Of a DNA stretch of 64,000 bases, positions 20,756 through 32,700 are shown piece after piece. Under the pieces are notes generated by a model. That model was not told the DNA's origin and made no database searches. It worked only from the letters and a program-made list of their open reading frames with translations. The stretch comes from Bubalus kerabau. Taxonomy: Eukaryota; Chordata; Mammalia; Artiodactyla; Bovidae. Numbering within the stretch: the stretch's first letter is position 1; every line of letters begins with the position of its first letter. The DNA is taken from positions 38,474,501 to 38,538,500 of the forward strand of contig NC_073643.1 in assembly GCF_029407905.1 (NCBI RefSeq), written 5' to 3'. A program made the translations under genes and the position numbers.

Positions 20756-23700
20756 GTAACGAGAGTCGGCCACGGGGACCCTTCCGCCCCTGTCGCCACC
20801 TCCTTAGCCTCCGTGTCCGACGGCGGACACCCCGCAGCGGAGGCCTCTCTCTGCCCTCTCCTTTTCCTAGAAAGAAGTATCTCCCGCTTTGCAGCTTCTC
20901 CCTTCTTTAGGTCATTCCCAGCCAATTTCTCAAGAGACACTGTGGAAAGAACTTAGTCGTCCGCCCCCTTCTTTTAGCCTGATCTTCCTCCTTACCCACG
21001 CCAGGCCCCAAACCTGTTAGTAATTGGGGGCACCAGCTCGTCGCATAGTTCAGGGTATCTGTCAGGATCTACAATCATGTTATGTATTTTGTCTTGTTCA
21101 GTGTCTGACTCTGACAGCATCTAACACTTTCTGATACATAGTAGGTGTTCAGCAAATATTTGTCCAGTCAGTGAAGGTGAAGGGATTGACTTGAATAGGG
21201 AGGAAAAAGCTGGAAAATAACTTAGGAGAACCCCCCCTCTGCTGCCCCCCCCCCACACACACACACTTCAAGTTAAAACTTGCAGAAAACTATATTATTG
21301 GTTCATGTGCCTCTGCTTCTCTCTACAGTGAAATTATTAGAGACCCTGAGCGAATACGAAATCGCATCTCCCGTCCGAGTGAACGCTCTCGGACAACCCT
21401 TTCCCACGAACGTACACTTCAAAAGAAGGCGACGAAGCATTAACTCTGCCTCTGACCCCTGGCCTGGCTTCGCCTCCTCCTCTTCCTCCGCTACCTCCTC
21501 CCAGGAGCATTACCGCCTCTCCGCCTTTGGCCAGCAATTTCTATTTAATCTCACCGCCCATGCTGGATTTATCGCCCCAATGTTCACTGTCACCCTCCTT
21601 GGGGCACCCGGGGTGAACCAGACTAAGTTTTATTCCGAGGAGGAAGCGGAACTCAAGCACTGTTTCTACAAAGGCCATGTCAATACCAAGTCAGAGCACA
21701 CGGCCGTCATCAGCCTCTGCTCGGGAATGGTAAGTGGACGCGCGCCCCCTCCCCTGCCCTGCCCTTTCACCTCCTCACCCGCTTCTGGAAGACTTAATTG
21801 CTCTCTAGCCTAGGACCCTCACTGCGCCGTCTCTCTGCTCTAGCATTAAACATGCGCTACTAACTTGTTTGCGTCCTACACTTTGGGTGGCTACTCCGGC
21901 GAGTGTGCTGACACTTGAAAGAAGCTCATCCTCCCCGACACCGCCCCCTCCACTAAGTCCCGGGAGGGGTAGTTCTGGATGTTTCGGAACTTTCTAGGGT
22001 CCAAATTCAGCTCAACTGTTGAACTGCGTGTTGCCCCACACCAGTAGGTGGCTGGGGTGTCGGTTTCCAAACTCAAAGAGACTTGTCCTTGCCTTCTGCA
22101 AACTCGGCCGCCCAGGAGTGGAGCAGCTGAGCACTGGGAGAACCCGACTCCTTATTGGTGCATCTTGAGTCGGGGGTGTGGGCTGAGAATCCCCCGCGTC
22201 CGGTACGGGGAGTTCCTTCTGTGTGTCTTGGGAGGGCGGTGCGTAATCTAGAGTCCCCACGTTCTCTCAGGGTCTTTTTTCACGCGCCAGGAACCCTGAG
22301 GCTGAACTGGATTGACAGGGAACAGGTCCGGTCTCAGGAACGGAAGGGTGGGCCCAGGGCTTAGGGGGCGGGGAAGAGGGCGGGGCCTGTCCTAGATGCT
22401 TTGCTTCAGCAAGGAACTAGGAGTGGGGGTGCGTCGCAGTCCGACTCTGCACCCTGCTGGCGGGGTGGCCCCAAGAAGAAGAAATATTGGGGAGAGCCTG
22501 GAGAGATTTCAGTTCTCCTGAGATTTCCACTACCCATGGGGTGCCAGAGAATTCGAAAAGGGAGCCTGAAGTGCACATTTCCCTAGAGAGGGAGGGTGAG
22601 AGGGCGCGGAAGTCACCTCCATGCGTTGCAAAATACGCACTTAGCAGGGGACCCAAGCTGGTACCCCTACCCGGTGTTTGTTTACTCACCGCCCCCTTCT
22701 CTTTCCCCCTCCCCCCCGCCCCACTTGCCCTCTTGTCTGCCCTACACGACCTCTGCCCTCTCCCTTTTGTGAGATTTGAGGGTCCGCTGTAAGGTTTTGG
22801 CCCAAGTGAGAGCGGTTCTAGGACTTCCCCAAGCGACGTGCGTTTCTGCCACGCTCTCTGACGCAGAAACTATCGTGGGTCAGGATCTCCCAGCGCACAG
22901 GGGCTGTGCGCCCTGCTCCCCAGTGATGCAGTTACTTTTCTCCAGAGCACCCATACTCCCCGCCGTTACCTTTTCTAAGTGGAAGCTTGACTACTTACCC
23001 AGGGCTCTTGGCTGCCCCCTTCGCGCCCTGTTGTTCGTGGCTCGCGAGTCCCAAATGTTGATGTCGCATCTATCTCCACTGCTCAACCGAGGGGTCGGGT
23101 GGGAAGGGAAGCAAGCTTGTAGACTGAGAGGAGGGAGGTTTAGGCTGCTGGGATGCGAGGATGAAGACGAACCCCCTTTAGCCCCCAGCAAAGCTCCCAG
23201 AGTCGCGGTGCGTCGTTGAGATTGGGGGTGGGCGGAGACGGCAATTTGGCGAAATGGCAGGGGGTGCTGCATGAGTCATCGCTGCCCCGGGACGCCTGGA
23301 ATCCTTCTGTTCTTGGAAAGGTTGTTTGATCTGGGTGCGTATAAGTCAGGTGCTGGAACCAGAGCATCAGAGTCTGCCCAGATCCTAAGGCTGTAACCCA
23401 CAGTTCCAGAACCTTACTTGATAGTGCTGCGTGTGTAAGTCAAGTTTGTAAACAGCCTTTACTCCTCCTCCCTCCCCGCCTCCACACCCTGCTGAGTGGC
23501 CCCAGCAGTGGTATAAACGTTTTGCTGCGCAGGACCTTAATTTCTGTTGGCAATTTTAGGTGGTAACTCGCACTTGTAACTGCAGAGTAGTAACTATCTT
23601 AGGGAACTGAGGGCCAGGACTTAAGAAAGACGAACTCCCTAGACCTTGAGGAGTCCATTTGTATTGCAGTCTGGCTCTCTTTTTGGAGGGGAGGGAGGTG

Positions 23701-26700
23701 CAGAAGATCTGGCATGTTATCTGAAAAATATGCGAGGTAGCCCTTTATAGCTGGGATGAATCTAGCTCCAAAGTCCTTGCCCCTTTGTCTTCCTTTTGGA
23801 ATTTATCTTTCTTGGAAAGATGTCCCCGTACCCGTTTGGTACTTGTAGTATCTTGGCCCTCCTCCTGGCCCTCTCAGGAAATCTTCCTGGAAATCGTTCA
23901 TTCTTTAGACTGGGCCATGCCAGCCTTCCTCCCTTCCCTCACCCTACTGGTCAGTTATTAGTTTCCCTGAAATCCTTCTTAGATGTGTTTCTCACCTGTT
24001 CTAAGCATCCCTACTCTACCTCTAGACCTCTTTGCTTCTCTCTTTCTCTCTCATTAGGGCTGATGTCTAAGAAATACTTCTGTCTGGCTTCTTCTCCTGG
24101 TCTTTTCTCTTTAATCCCTGCCACACACTGCTTGTAGATTAATGATGACAAGGTGCAAAATCACATCGCTATCCTGTTCAGTTACTGCACAGACCTCCCC
24201 ACTGCCTAGTGAATGACTATAAATTCTTCCGTCTGGCACTTAAGGCCATTGCCACTGTACCTCCTCACCCCTTTGTACATCCAGAGTGTCTAGTCTCATC
24301 TGTCAAGCTTTGCTTCACAAATCCTACATTTCAGGCAAACTGTTTTTGCACATTTCATTTCCCTCCCATCTCATAACCTTTGGGCCTTTGGATTTACTAG
24401 GTGAGTGACCTCAACCAGCTTCACATGCTCAAATCACACCCTTCTTTCAAAGTGTAACTAATGTATCTTGTTTCCCAGGAAACCTCTTCCTAGTCCTTCA
24501 GACTGCTGCCATCTCTCTCCCCTTTCACAGGCATATACCTCTCTCCCTCCTTGATGTTAAGTGTGCTCTCCCTTGTACTATGGCTCTTGCAACACATGTT
24601 CTATCCCCTTTCCCTGGAAGGAGGGTCAGCATCAATTCATTTCTCTCCTGCAGTGCCTTTTATATATTGTAGTAAGTACTTACAGCCTGTATTTGAATAA
24701 ATGGTCACCTTAGCCAAGAAAGGATTACTCTTCGTTCAAACAACTGTGTTGTGAATCAGCCACAAATTAATTTGACCTCATTTATATTCCTTTTACTGAA
24801 CTCTTATTATGTGTCTTGTACTGTAATAAGTGCTTTATGTGTGCATTATTTCATCTAAATCCTTACAACAGCCCAATCCTTGAAAGAACCCATTTTGCAG
24901 TTGAGGGCACTGAATCTTCGAGAGGTGGGGACTTGCTTGTGGTTTCACAGGTAGCAAGTGACAGAGCTGGGGTTCCCATCCAGTCCTTCTGACCATACTC
25001 TTAACCACGGGCCAGACACTGAATCTGTGTTCCTAAAGAGAATTTCAAAGTTGTTGCTTTTTTTTTTTTTTTAAAGGCACTAGACTAGAATCAGGGTACC
25101 TGAGTTCCAGATTTAGCAGGAGAACTATTCAGCTGCTTCTGTATCACTGAAAGGGACAAGTCAATTCCTGCCTCTGGATCTCAGTTTCCCCTTTTAATAA
25201 TCAAAGATGCCAGACCTTCACCAGATGGGCTCCAAGATTCTTTCTCAGTATTTGTGGCCCACCTCTAGTAGCTTTCACATGTTGTAGTCGGTTTCTTGCT
25301 CTGTGCTCAGAGAGCACCAGAGTTGTGTTTTGAAAATAGGGAGAGGTGCCTGGGTAAAAGCAAACTTGTTAAATCACTTCTCTGGAAGCCAGTTACTCTC
25401 TTATTCTGACACCAGACTTGTCAGAGCTATCTTGTGTCTAAGTCTTATCTTTAAGTCAGGGATGAACCACATGGAGACTTTTTTTAAAAAAATTAAAATA
25501 CTAGATCTTACCATTAGAAATACCAAATCTGCATACATAGGGTGATTTCTCAAATCTAAATTTATTTTTCAACTTCCCAGGACATTTTGACACTTAGCTG
25601 GGTTTGGGAACCCCAGTGCTTAGCCAAGTACTTTAAAACTTTGTCATGCCTAAGAATTCTAAAATGTCAGTTCTTGGGCCCTACCTACCCCCCAGATATT
25701 TCAATTCAGTAGATTAGAATTTGGGTGGAATGTGATACTTCAGTGCTGATACTGCCATTGATGTTCAAGGACAGTCATTTCCTGGATCCAGGGGGAAATC
25801 AAAGGCCCTTGCCTTTTCCCCAACATTGAGGGAAAAGGAACCACAGAGAAGGTGAGAAGAGCTTGATTTTTTCCTTAAAACACTGCCCAGTGGCATGGCA
25901 TGGGGAACTTTTTATCGCTCTTGTAATGTTTCCTTTGGGTGGTTCAACTTTGCAGCTTCATTTATAATGTGCAAACCTTGTGGGTATATGGGAAGGGGAG
26001 GAGAAAGAGTTACCGTGAAACTCTTAGAGTGATTGGCAAACACAAATTATATCCTGGTGGTTAAAGGCTGGCCAACTCTGCAACACCAAAAGCCACTTCT
26101 GTTCCAAGCCCTGACAAGGTATCACTTTGCTAAGCACTTTACACACATTTTGGGCTTCCCTTGTGGCTCAGCTAGTAAAGAAGCTGCCTGCAATGCAGTA
26201 GACCTGGGTTCAATCCCTGGGTTGGGAAGATCCCTTGGAGAAGGGAAAGGGAAAGGTCACTATTCTGGCCTAGAGAATTCCAAAGAGTCAGACAGAACTG
26301 AACGACTTACACTTCACTTACACACATTATCTCATTCTCTTATTGATAAACAAGGAAGGTGAAACTCAGAGTAGTTAAGGAGCTTACCCAAGGTGGGCGA
26401 ATGAGTGGTAGCGCTGAGATTGGAACCTTGGGCAGCCTGCCTGGAAAGTCTTATCCTGGGTCACTCCCTGTGATCAGGGAAAGGGTTGATAAGAGGCTCC
26501 TCTGCCATTGTCTCTGGCAGCGCCACCTTCAGTGCCTTCTGGTCAACATGTGCTTCCTGATTTTGAAGTCAGGATAAGGCTTTCTTGAGTAGGCTTTTCT
26601 CTTTGAAACTGATACTTGTCCCTGTTTCCAGGCTGTCTTAACACACAGAAACCCTCTTTCAGCAGCCTGGAGGAATGAATATAAATCAGCTTAAGCACCA

Positions 26701-29700
26701 AGGAAATATTTCTTAGAGACTGATTTGGATAGCAGGTTCTGTAGAGTCCAATCAAAGGTTAAGGTACTGATATGGCAGAGAGTGAAAAAAGAAAAATAAA
26801 AAATACTACTTCTCCAAGTATATCAGTAAGATTTTTAGCTTAAGGAGCCCTCATAGGAAAGGAGTTGGGTAAGATGGCACCACTTACTTGGCATTGTTCC
26901 ACTGTCCTCTTCCTCTCAGTGGCTAAGTTATATTAAGTCAACCTCTCATCTCTCTTTATTTGCAGCTGGGCACATTTCGGTCCCATGATGGAGATTATTT
27001 TATTGAACCACTACTGTCCATTGATGAACAAGAAGATGAAGAGGCCCAAAACAAACCCCACATTATCTATAGGCACAGCACCCCCCACAGAGAGCCGGCA
27101 ACAGGACAGCATGCATGTGACACCTCAGGTATTTGCATCTTGCTTAAGTGGAGGTCCTACCTGTGTGAGCTGGGTTACTTGCCAGGTCTCAAAGAGGTAG
27201 CTTTTCACAGGCTACAGAGCTCTACCATTTACGTTGTCTTTGTTATTCAGTCTTCAAGCCAGGTAGGTATATTCCCATTGTACAAATGTGGAAACTAAAA
27301 AGAAGTTTAGTAACTTGTCCAGTGTCGCACAGTTAATAAGTGACAAATCCAGGAGATGAACTCATACAGCAGTGACGTCAAACCCACTCTGGGCAGAGCC
27401 ACCTCTTGTTGAAGTTGCTGATTTTTAGGATTAAGCTTTAGTGATGTCTTGAGGCTGTTGTTATTGTATTCATTAGGACTTTTTTTTTTTTTTAACAGTG
27501 TACAAGTATGAAAAAGTCTTACAAATGGAAGGCACAAAAACTTCTATATGTTCATTGGAATTTTTTTCAATCAACTTCAATGTAACTAATGTTCTGTGAC
27601 TTCAGGAAATACAGGAACGGAGCTGTGGTTTGCGCTGTCAGGTGTCAGTTGAGTGCATATATACCTGCCATAGATTTTCTTCCATCCTGGTCAGATTCTT
27701 GGAGGCTTGGTGCTGACACGCTTGGCCCTTGTCAGTTATATTTCCCCTGGGCCTGCTGGAAAGCTTATGCTTGTGTATGCTTCTCAGTCTCCAGTCTTGA
27801 AGCACCCTTTCACTATCTCTGATGCCTACTTATTTCTCTCTGATGGTCCTGTTTCCTTAGAAACCATCTGTCTGTTTGGTCCTGTGTTTTAGGATGTTTG
27901 TTAAAATAACCATCTTTTTTATTGTTTCTAAAATGGTCTCCCTCCCCCCATTCTTTATTTTTTAAAGTCTCTTCCTCAAATTAAGTGATTTCTCAGGGTG
28001 TTTCTGGTTTCTCCAAATAAGACCAAAATTCAAGACCAAGAAGGTCTTCCTAAAATGATCGGTTGTTGCATCTTGTATCTATATCAGGTTCTTCCACTGT
28101 GGCAGAGTGTGATGTCTTCTTCTTTCCCAGAATTATTAGTTCTAAAGTGAAACCTTTAATATAGGATGACACTGGCTTGTAACATGGTACAGCCGAGTCG
28201 TAGGGTGTGTCATCCGGCTTTATCCCATTCAGTCCTGTGTTCTTAACCACCAGGGCTAATTGGAACATAACTGAAATGTTCTGTCTAGACTCTCTACAGA
28301 GCCAAGGGGTAGAGATGGGAGTCTGGAGTCAGAAACATATGTCAGGGTGCCAAGACTGCCAGCCAGTTGCAAGTTGAATGGCAATTCACATCTTTGTGGC
28401 CCTGCTAATAAGAATATAGACCTTAACTTCTGACTTTCTAAATCTGAACTAGGAAGTGCCTATTTTATGCATATGTGTAAAGAAAGGAAATATATCTCTT
28501 CCATTTCTATCTTATATAAGGTACATTCAAAAGATAAATAACATTTTCATTGATCAATTTGTTAAACATTAGCACTTTGTGACACTCTTCTCCCTAAAGT
28601 AAAAGCAAACCACCGTTTTTTTAAAACTGGCTTTTATTATTTATTATGGTCCTATTTTTTGCTGGCATTGGGCAAAGCACTTTACCTACACGACTTCACT
28701 TAATCATTACCACAGCAACCCTATGAGTCAGACACCAGTCTCTCCCCCATTGTGTCTGGTAAAGGAGCTGAGGCTTTCAAAGTTGGAACAGCTTGCCTGA
28801 GATCTCACAGCTAGTCCGTGATGACAACCCATGGTTTCCTGACTTATCTTGCAGCCTTTGCTGTGTACAGTTGTGATGTGTATGAGTGTGTACATTCAGG
28901 TGTGTATTTGTGTGAAAGAGAGAGAGAGAAGTCTTTTTTAATACTGTCATTCCAAAAATCCTCTGGGTTCATTTTCTTAAATTAATTACCAAAATAAATA
29001 GACATTTGGTTTTCTGGAACAGAGGACAAGTCATTGTCAGGTTCAGTTAAAAACACAAAAGAGAGGGAATCTGCAAAGGTAAGAAAAGAAGACAGCAAAA
29101 AATGCCTTTGTTGTCTTTACCATTTTTTTGGAAAAAAAAAAAAGAAAAGATTTTTCAAAACCACTTATTTGTGTTCTAATTATCTGTATTGGGGCCTCCG
29201 AGCCATCTTCCAAATCAGCAGTGCCAACTTTTAGTTTTCTATCTGGTTTTTTGCTTGCTGGTGACCAATCTGGCAGACCCTTCCCTCACCCTGTGTGATG
29301 ATTCAGCAGGCCGGCAGTTTTGATTGGCTCTTTCAGAGGTTGCTGTTGGACTGTGCCGCTCTGGTTTTTCTCTCCCAGCTGCTTCTGTACCCCTTCTTTG
29401 AGTTCAGGTACAGGAAGCTCAGAGCAATTGGAGAGAACTTCGGAACATGGCACATTTCACCAGCAGCCATTAGCAGCATGGACAAGCAGATCAGAAACCT
29501 CCAAAATCCAGGGAGCTTTGGCACAGGGAATAAAAGTAGGTGGGGGTGGGAGAAGTCCCTCTGGCCAGGGAGTATCTGGCCAATGCAAATATCAGTTCAT
29601 TCATGTTCAGAGATTTTCCCCCCAAAAGCAGTGGTTAGTAATCAGAGGTAAACTTTAAAAGTGCCCTGGGAGCCTCATGCAGATTCTTTAAACAAACTCC

Positions 29701-32700
29701 TCTTGCAGGGAAGTGAGATGGAGCAAGAATCAGTGGGGTTTAAAAGCATTCCAAGTGACTTAGAAGTTCAGTTCTATGTGAGAGTTCCCAGTAAAGTGGG
29801 ATTTCAGGCAGTAAGCACTGTCCATAGCTGGCACTGTCTTTGAATCTCCATCACTGCTTTCCATCTTCACTTCTCATAAAGTGATAGATGATTCGAGCTA
29901 GAAGAGACTAGCTCTAGGTCAACATGCTAGCTCTACCCAGATGAGCAAACTGTAGGGCTGGGATGTTAGGTTACTTGTTTACTGGAGTGATACTTAAATA
30001 TTCAACAAGAAACCTTCAGAAGTTAAGATGGCCCAAGCCTGGAGGCGGGCACCTGGAAGCCCTCTGCTGGGCTAGGTGTAACCCTTCGGTTGCTGGATGG
30101 TGAGAGTCTTCCTGGGGGCGGGCACTGTGGCTGTGACGCTGCGTCCTACAGACGGAGCAGACGTCTTGCTCATTTCTGATTGTTAATGTATGTTGAATTT
30201 TCAAAAAGGATTCTGAGATAAGTTCTGTTAAAAAGACATGTAGAAGGAGTCTTATGGAGTAAAAATGTTATGGAATTAGAAAGGAGTCTACAACATAATT
30301 TATTCAAATGCACATTATGTGTGCATTTGTTCATTCAGCCATGAGCTATTTATTGAGTAACTCCTCTATGCCATGAGGATTAAACCATCTTTTTACAGTT
30401 AGGTATGTGACCTGAAGCACATTTAGAACATAAAGTAAGAGTAACATGAGTAACATGTCCCTTCCAAGAGGGTAGGTAGGACTAAATAAGTATGAAATAA
30501 TGAAAACTCCAGGGACAGATGGTAGACAATCACTGAATGGGAGATTTTTTTTAATGATCATACAAGTAGAAATTAAGACACCATAGCTAGGTATGGCGAC
30601 TCAAAATATTTTGTATTTAAACTCAAAATACCAAAACTCAAAGTTAATCATATCCCTGTGGTTAAGCTTAGAGTTTCTTGGTCACCTGATCATAAAAACC
30701 CAATAAGAGACTTGCCCCATGGTGCCCCTGCCAGTGAGTGGCAGGGCTAAGAGCCCTTTCTTTGTGTTTATCTCTACCTAATGCAGCATTTTGAAATTTT
30801 ATTTCTTGCTACTTTCTCTTAGCTCAGTTTCTGTATCTCTGTTTTCCCATCATTGATTGTGTCTACCTATGTGCCCATTGGCCACTTGAGCGTCTATGCA
30901 TTGGTGTGTGGTTTCCATCCTGTTTGTAGGTTCCTCAGGATTCAGGATGGGGTGTGGGGTAGCTTCTCTTTCTTATGGCAGGCCCTTGTGACTGGTCTCC
31001 CTTGCCCACTGGATCCTCAGTAGAGGTCTTTGAGGTGACTGCCTGACCACCCTAAACGCCAGGGGGGCCAAGTGGTAGACTCATGGCAGCTGATTGGGAG
31101 AGTTTGTTGCTTTTTAAAAGCCCCTACCTGCTGATCCTTTGCATTGCATTTCCAGATGACACCCCAAGTTCTGTTTTGCAGACACCTGCTATTTGCCTCT
31201 GGATTTTATGCAAGACGATTTAGTTGTTTTTGTCAGTGAAAGAGATGCATTTCCCGATAGGTGAATGAGAGGAAGGCAGGAGAAAAGACCAACAGACCAA
31301 CAGAAGGTTGTTCTGTTTGCCTGGACCTAAAAAACAGTGACTCTCTGTAACTAAAATGTCTCTCTCACCCTCCCATCTCAGCAAGGCTCGCTCTTTTGCT
31401 CTCCCTTAAGGCATTTAAGAGTTGTACACTCACTAACCCATCAATGCTGCTTCTAATTGGACATTTGTGTAAACAGGTTTATATACTGAGTCTGGTGTTG
31501 TTTATTATAGCAAGTGACTGGAAACGACCTAAGTGTCTTTGGTTGAAAGATAGATCAATAACTGATGAAGTCTACATTTGATGGATTCTTATGCAGCCAT
31601 TAAAAATGATGGCATAGATTTAGGTTAACAAACCCAGAAATAGATATATTAAGTGCGCACACAAGTGATGAAGTAATATGAGGGTATGATCTCATTTTTA
31701 AAAATAATGACAGAGTGTGTGGGAGAGCATGCATGTATAAGGAAAAAGATCTGAAGCAGTAGTCACAAAAATATTAAAAGGGACTATTTCTTGTTGGTAG
31801 GAACATAGGCAATCTTTACGTTTTTAGCTTATATTCTTATATTTTTGTCATGATTCTATAATAGGTTCATAATCAAAAAATGCAGTTGAAAATAAAAGGG
31901 GGAGTGGCATATAATTATTTTGTAATCCCAAGACACTTGTCACCAGGGACAAATAGCCAAGTCAAGACCCCACGTTTCTGTCTTTGGGATGAGATAATCC
32001 CAGCTTCCCTGGTGGCTTAGAGGTTAAAACATCCGCCTGGAATGTGGGAGACCCGGGTTCGATCCCAGGGTCGGAAAGAGCCCCTGGAGAAGGAAAATGG
32101 CAACCCACTCCAGTACTCTTGCCTGGAGAATCCCTTGGAGGGAGGAGCCTGGTAGGCTACAGTCCATGGGGTCTCAAAGAGTCGGACCCAACTGAGCGAC
32201 TTCACTTTTACTTTCTTTCAATCTCAGTACCCAGACAGATAAAATTCCTGCCTTGTGGCTACTTCTTTGGAACACCAGGGCTGGTCAAAGCTGAGACTCC
32301 ATTCCCACCTAGCTAAACTGCCTTATGCCTGCTGTACTAACTGTGGGATTATAATGGGATTACCATGTCTTAGTCTTAGTTCAGTGCTGGGACCTCTGCC
32401 TGTCACCCCATTAGAGTGTACTGTCACTTCTTGGTTGGGCTCCCAAGGATGCAATTGTAAAGCCTGGAAAATACAGGATGCCTATGAATTCGCTGTGCTA
32501 CACACTTTCCATATCTTGTCATATGTAATTCATTCACCAATACTGTGTGTAGTTATTATTAGCCTATTTTACGGTTGAGTAAATAACGTCTCAGTGAGGT
32601 TGAGCCTCTTGTCCAAAGTCACACAGCTGGTATAGGAAGTTGGCTTGACACTTGAATTCAGATCAGATTAAACCCAAGGTCTATTGGCATCTTTAAAGAT

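Larger units (their letters stand above)
19380..23300. promoter_or_regulatory. CpG-island region over the ADAMTS9 promoter, exons 1-2 and early intron 2
   Basis: Base composition shifts sharply from the AT-rich flank to GC-rich, CpG-containing sequence, densest about 19930-20860 and still elevated to about 23300. This is typical of a vertebrate CpG-island promoter. The boundaries are judged by eye. In human, an antisense lncRNA (ADAMTS9-AS2) is transcribed away from this region. A minus-strand transcript starting in the island is plausible here, but nothing in the sequence proves it. Confidence 0.8.
21730..26965 (+). other. ADAMTS9 intron 2 (5236 bp)
   Basis: GT-AG. The first 1.5 kb is still GC-rich CpG-island sequence with no further exon seen. 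Beyond that are old repeats, listed separately. Open frames in the GC-rich part (for example 22776-23219) are composition artefacts. Confidence 0.85.

Noticed and set aside
22776..23219. 147-codon frame in early intron 2
   Set aside because: CpG-island composition keeps stops rare. No homology recognised and no splice context linking it to ADAMTS9.
32050..32075. tRNA-like B-box sequences (also near 43954 and 10310)
   Set aside because: They belong to the tRNA-derived heads of Bov-tA SINEs and lack a full cloverleaf, so they are not tRNA genes.
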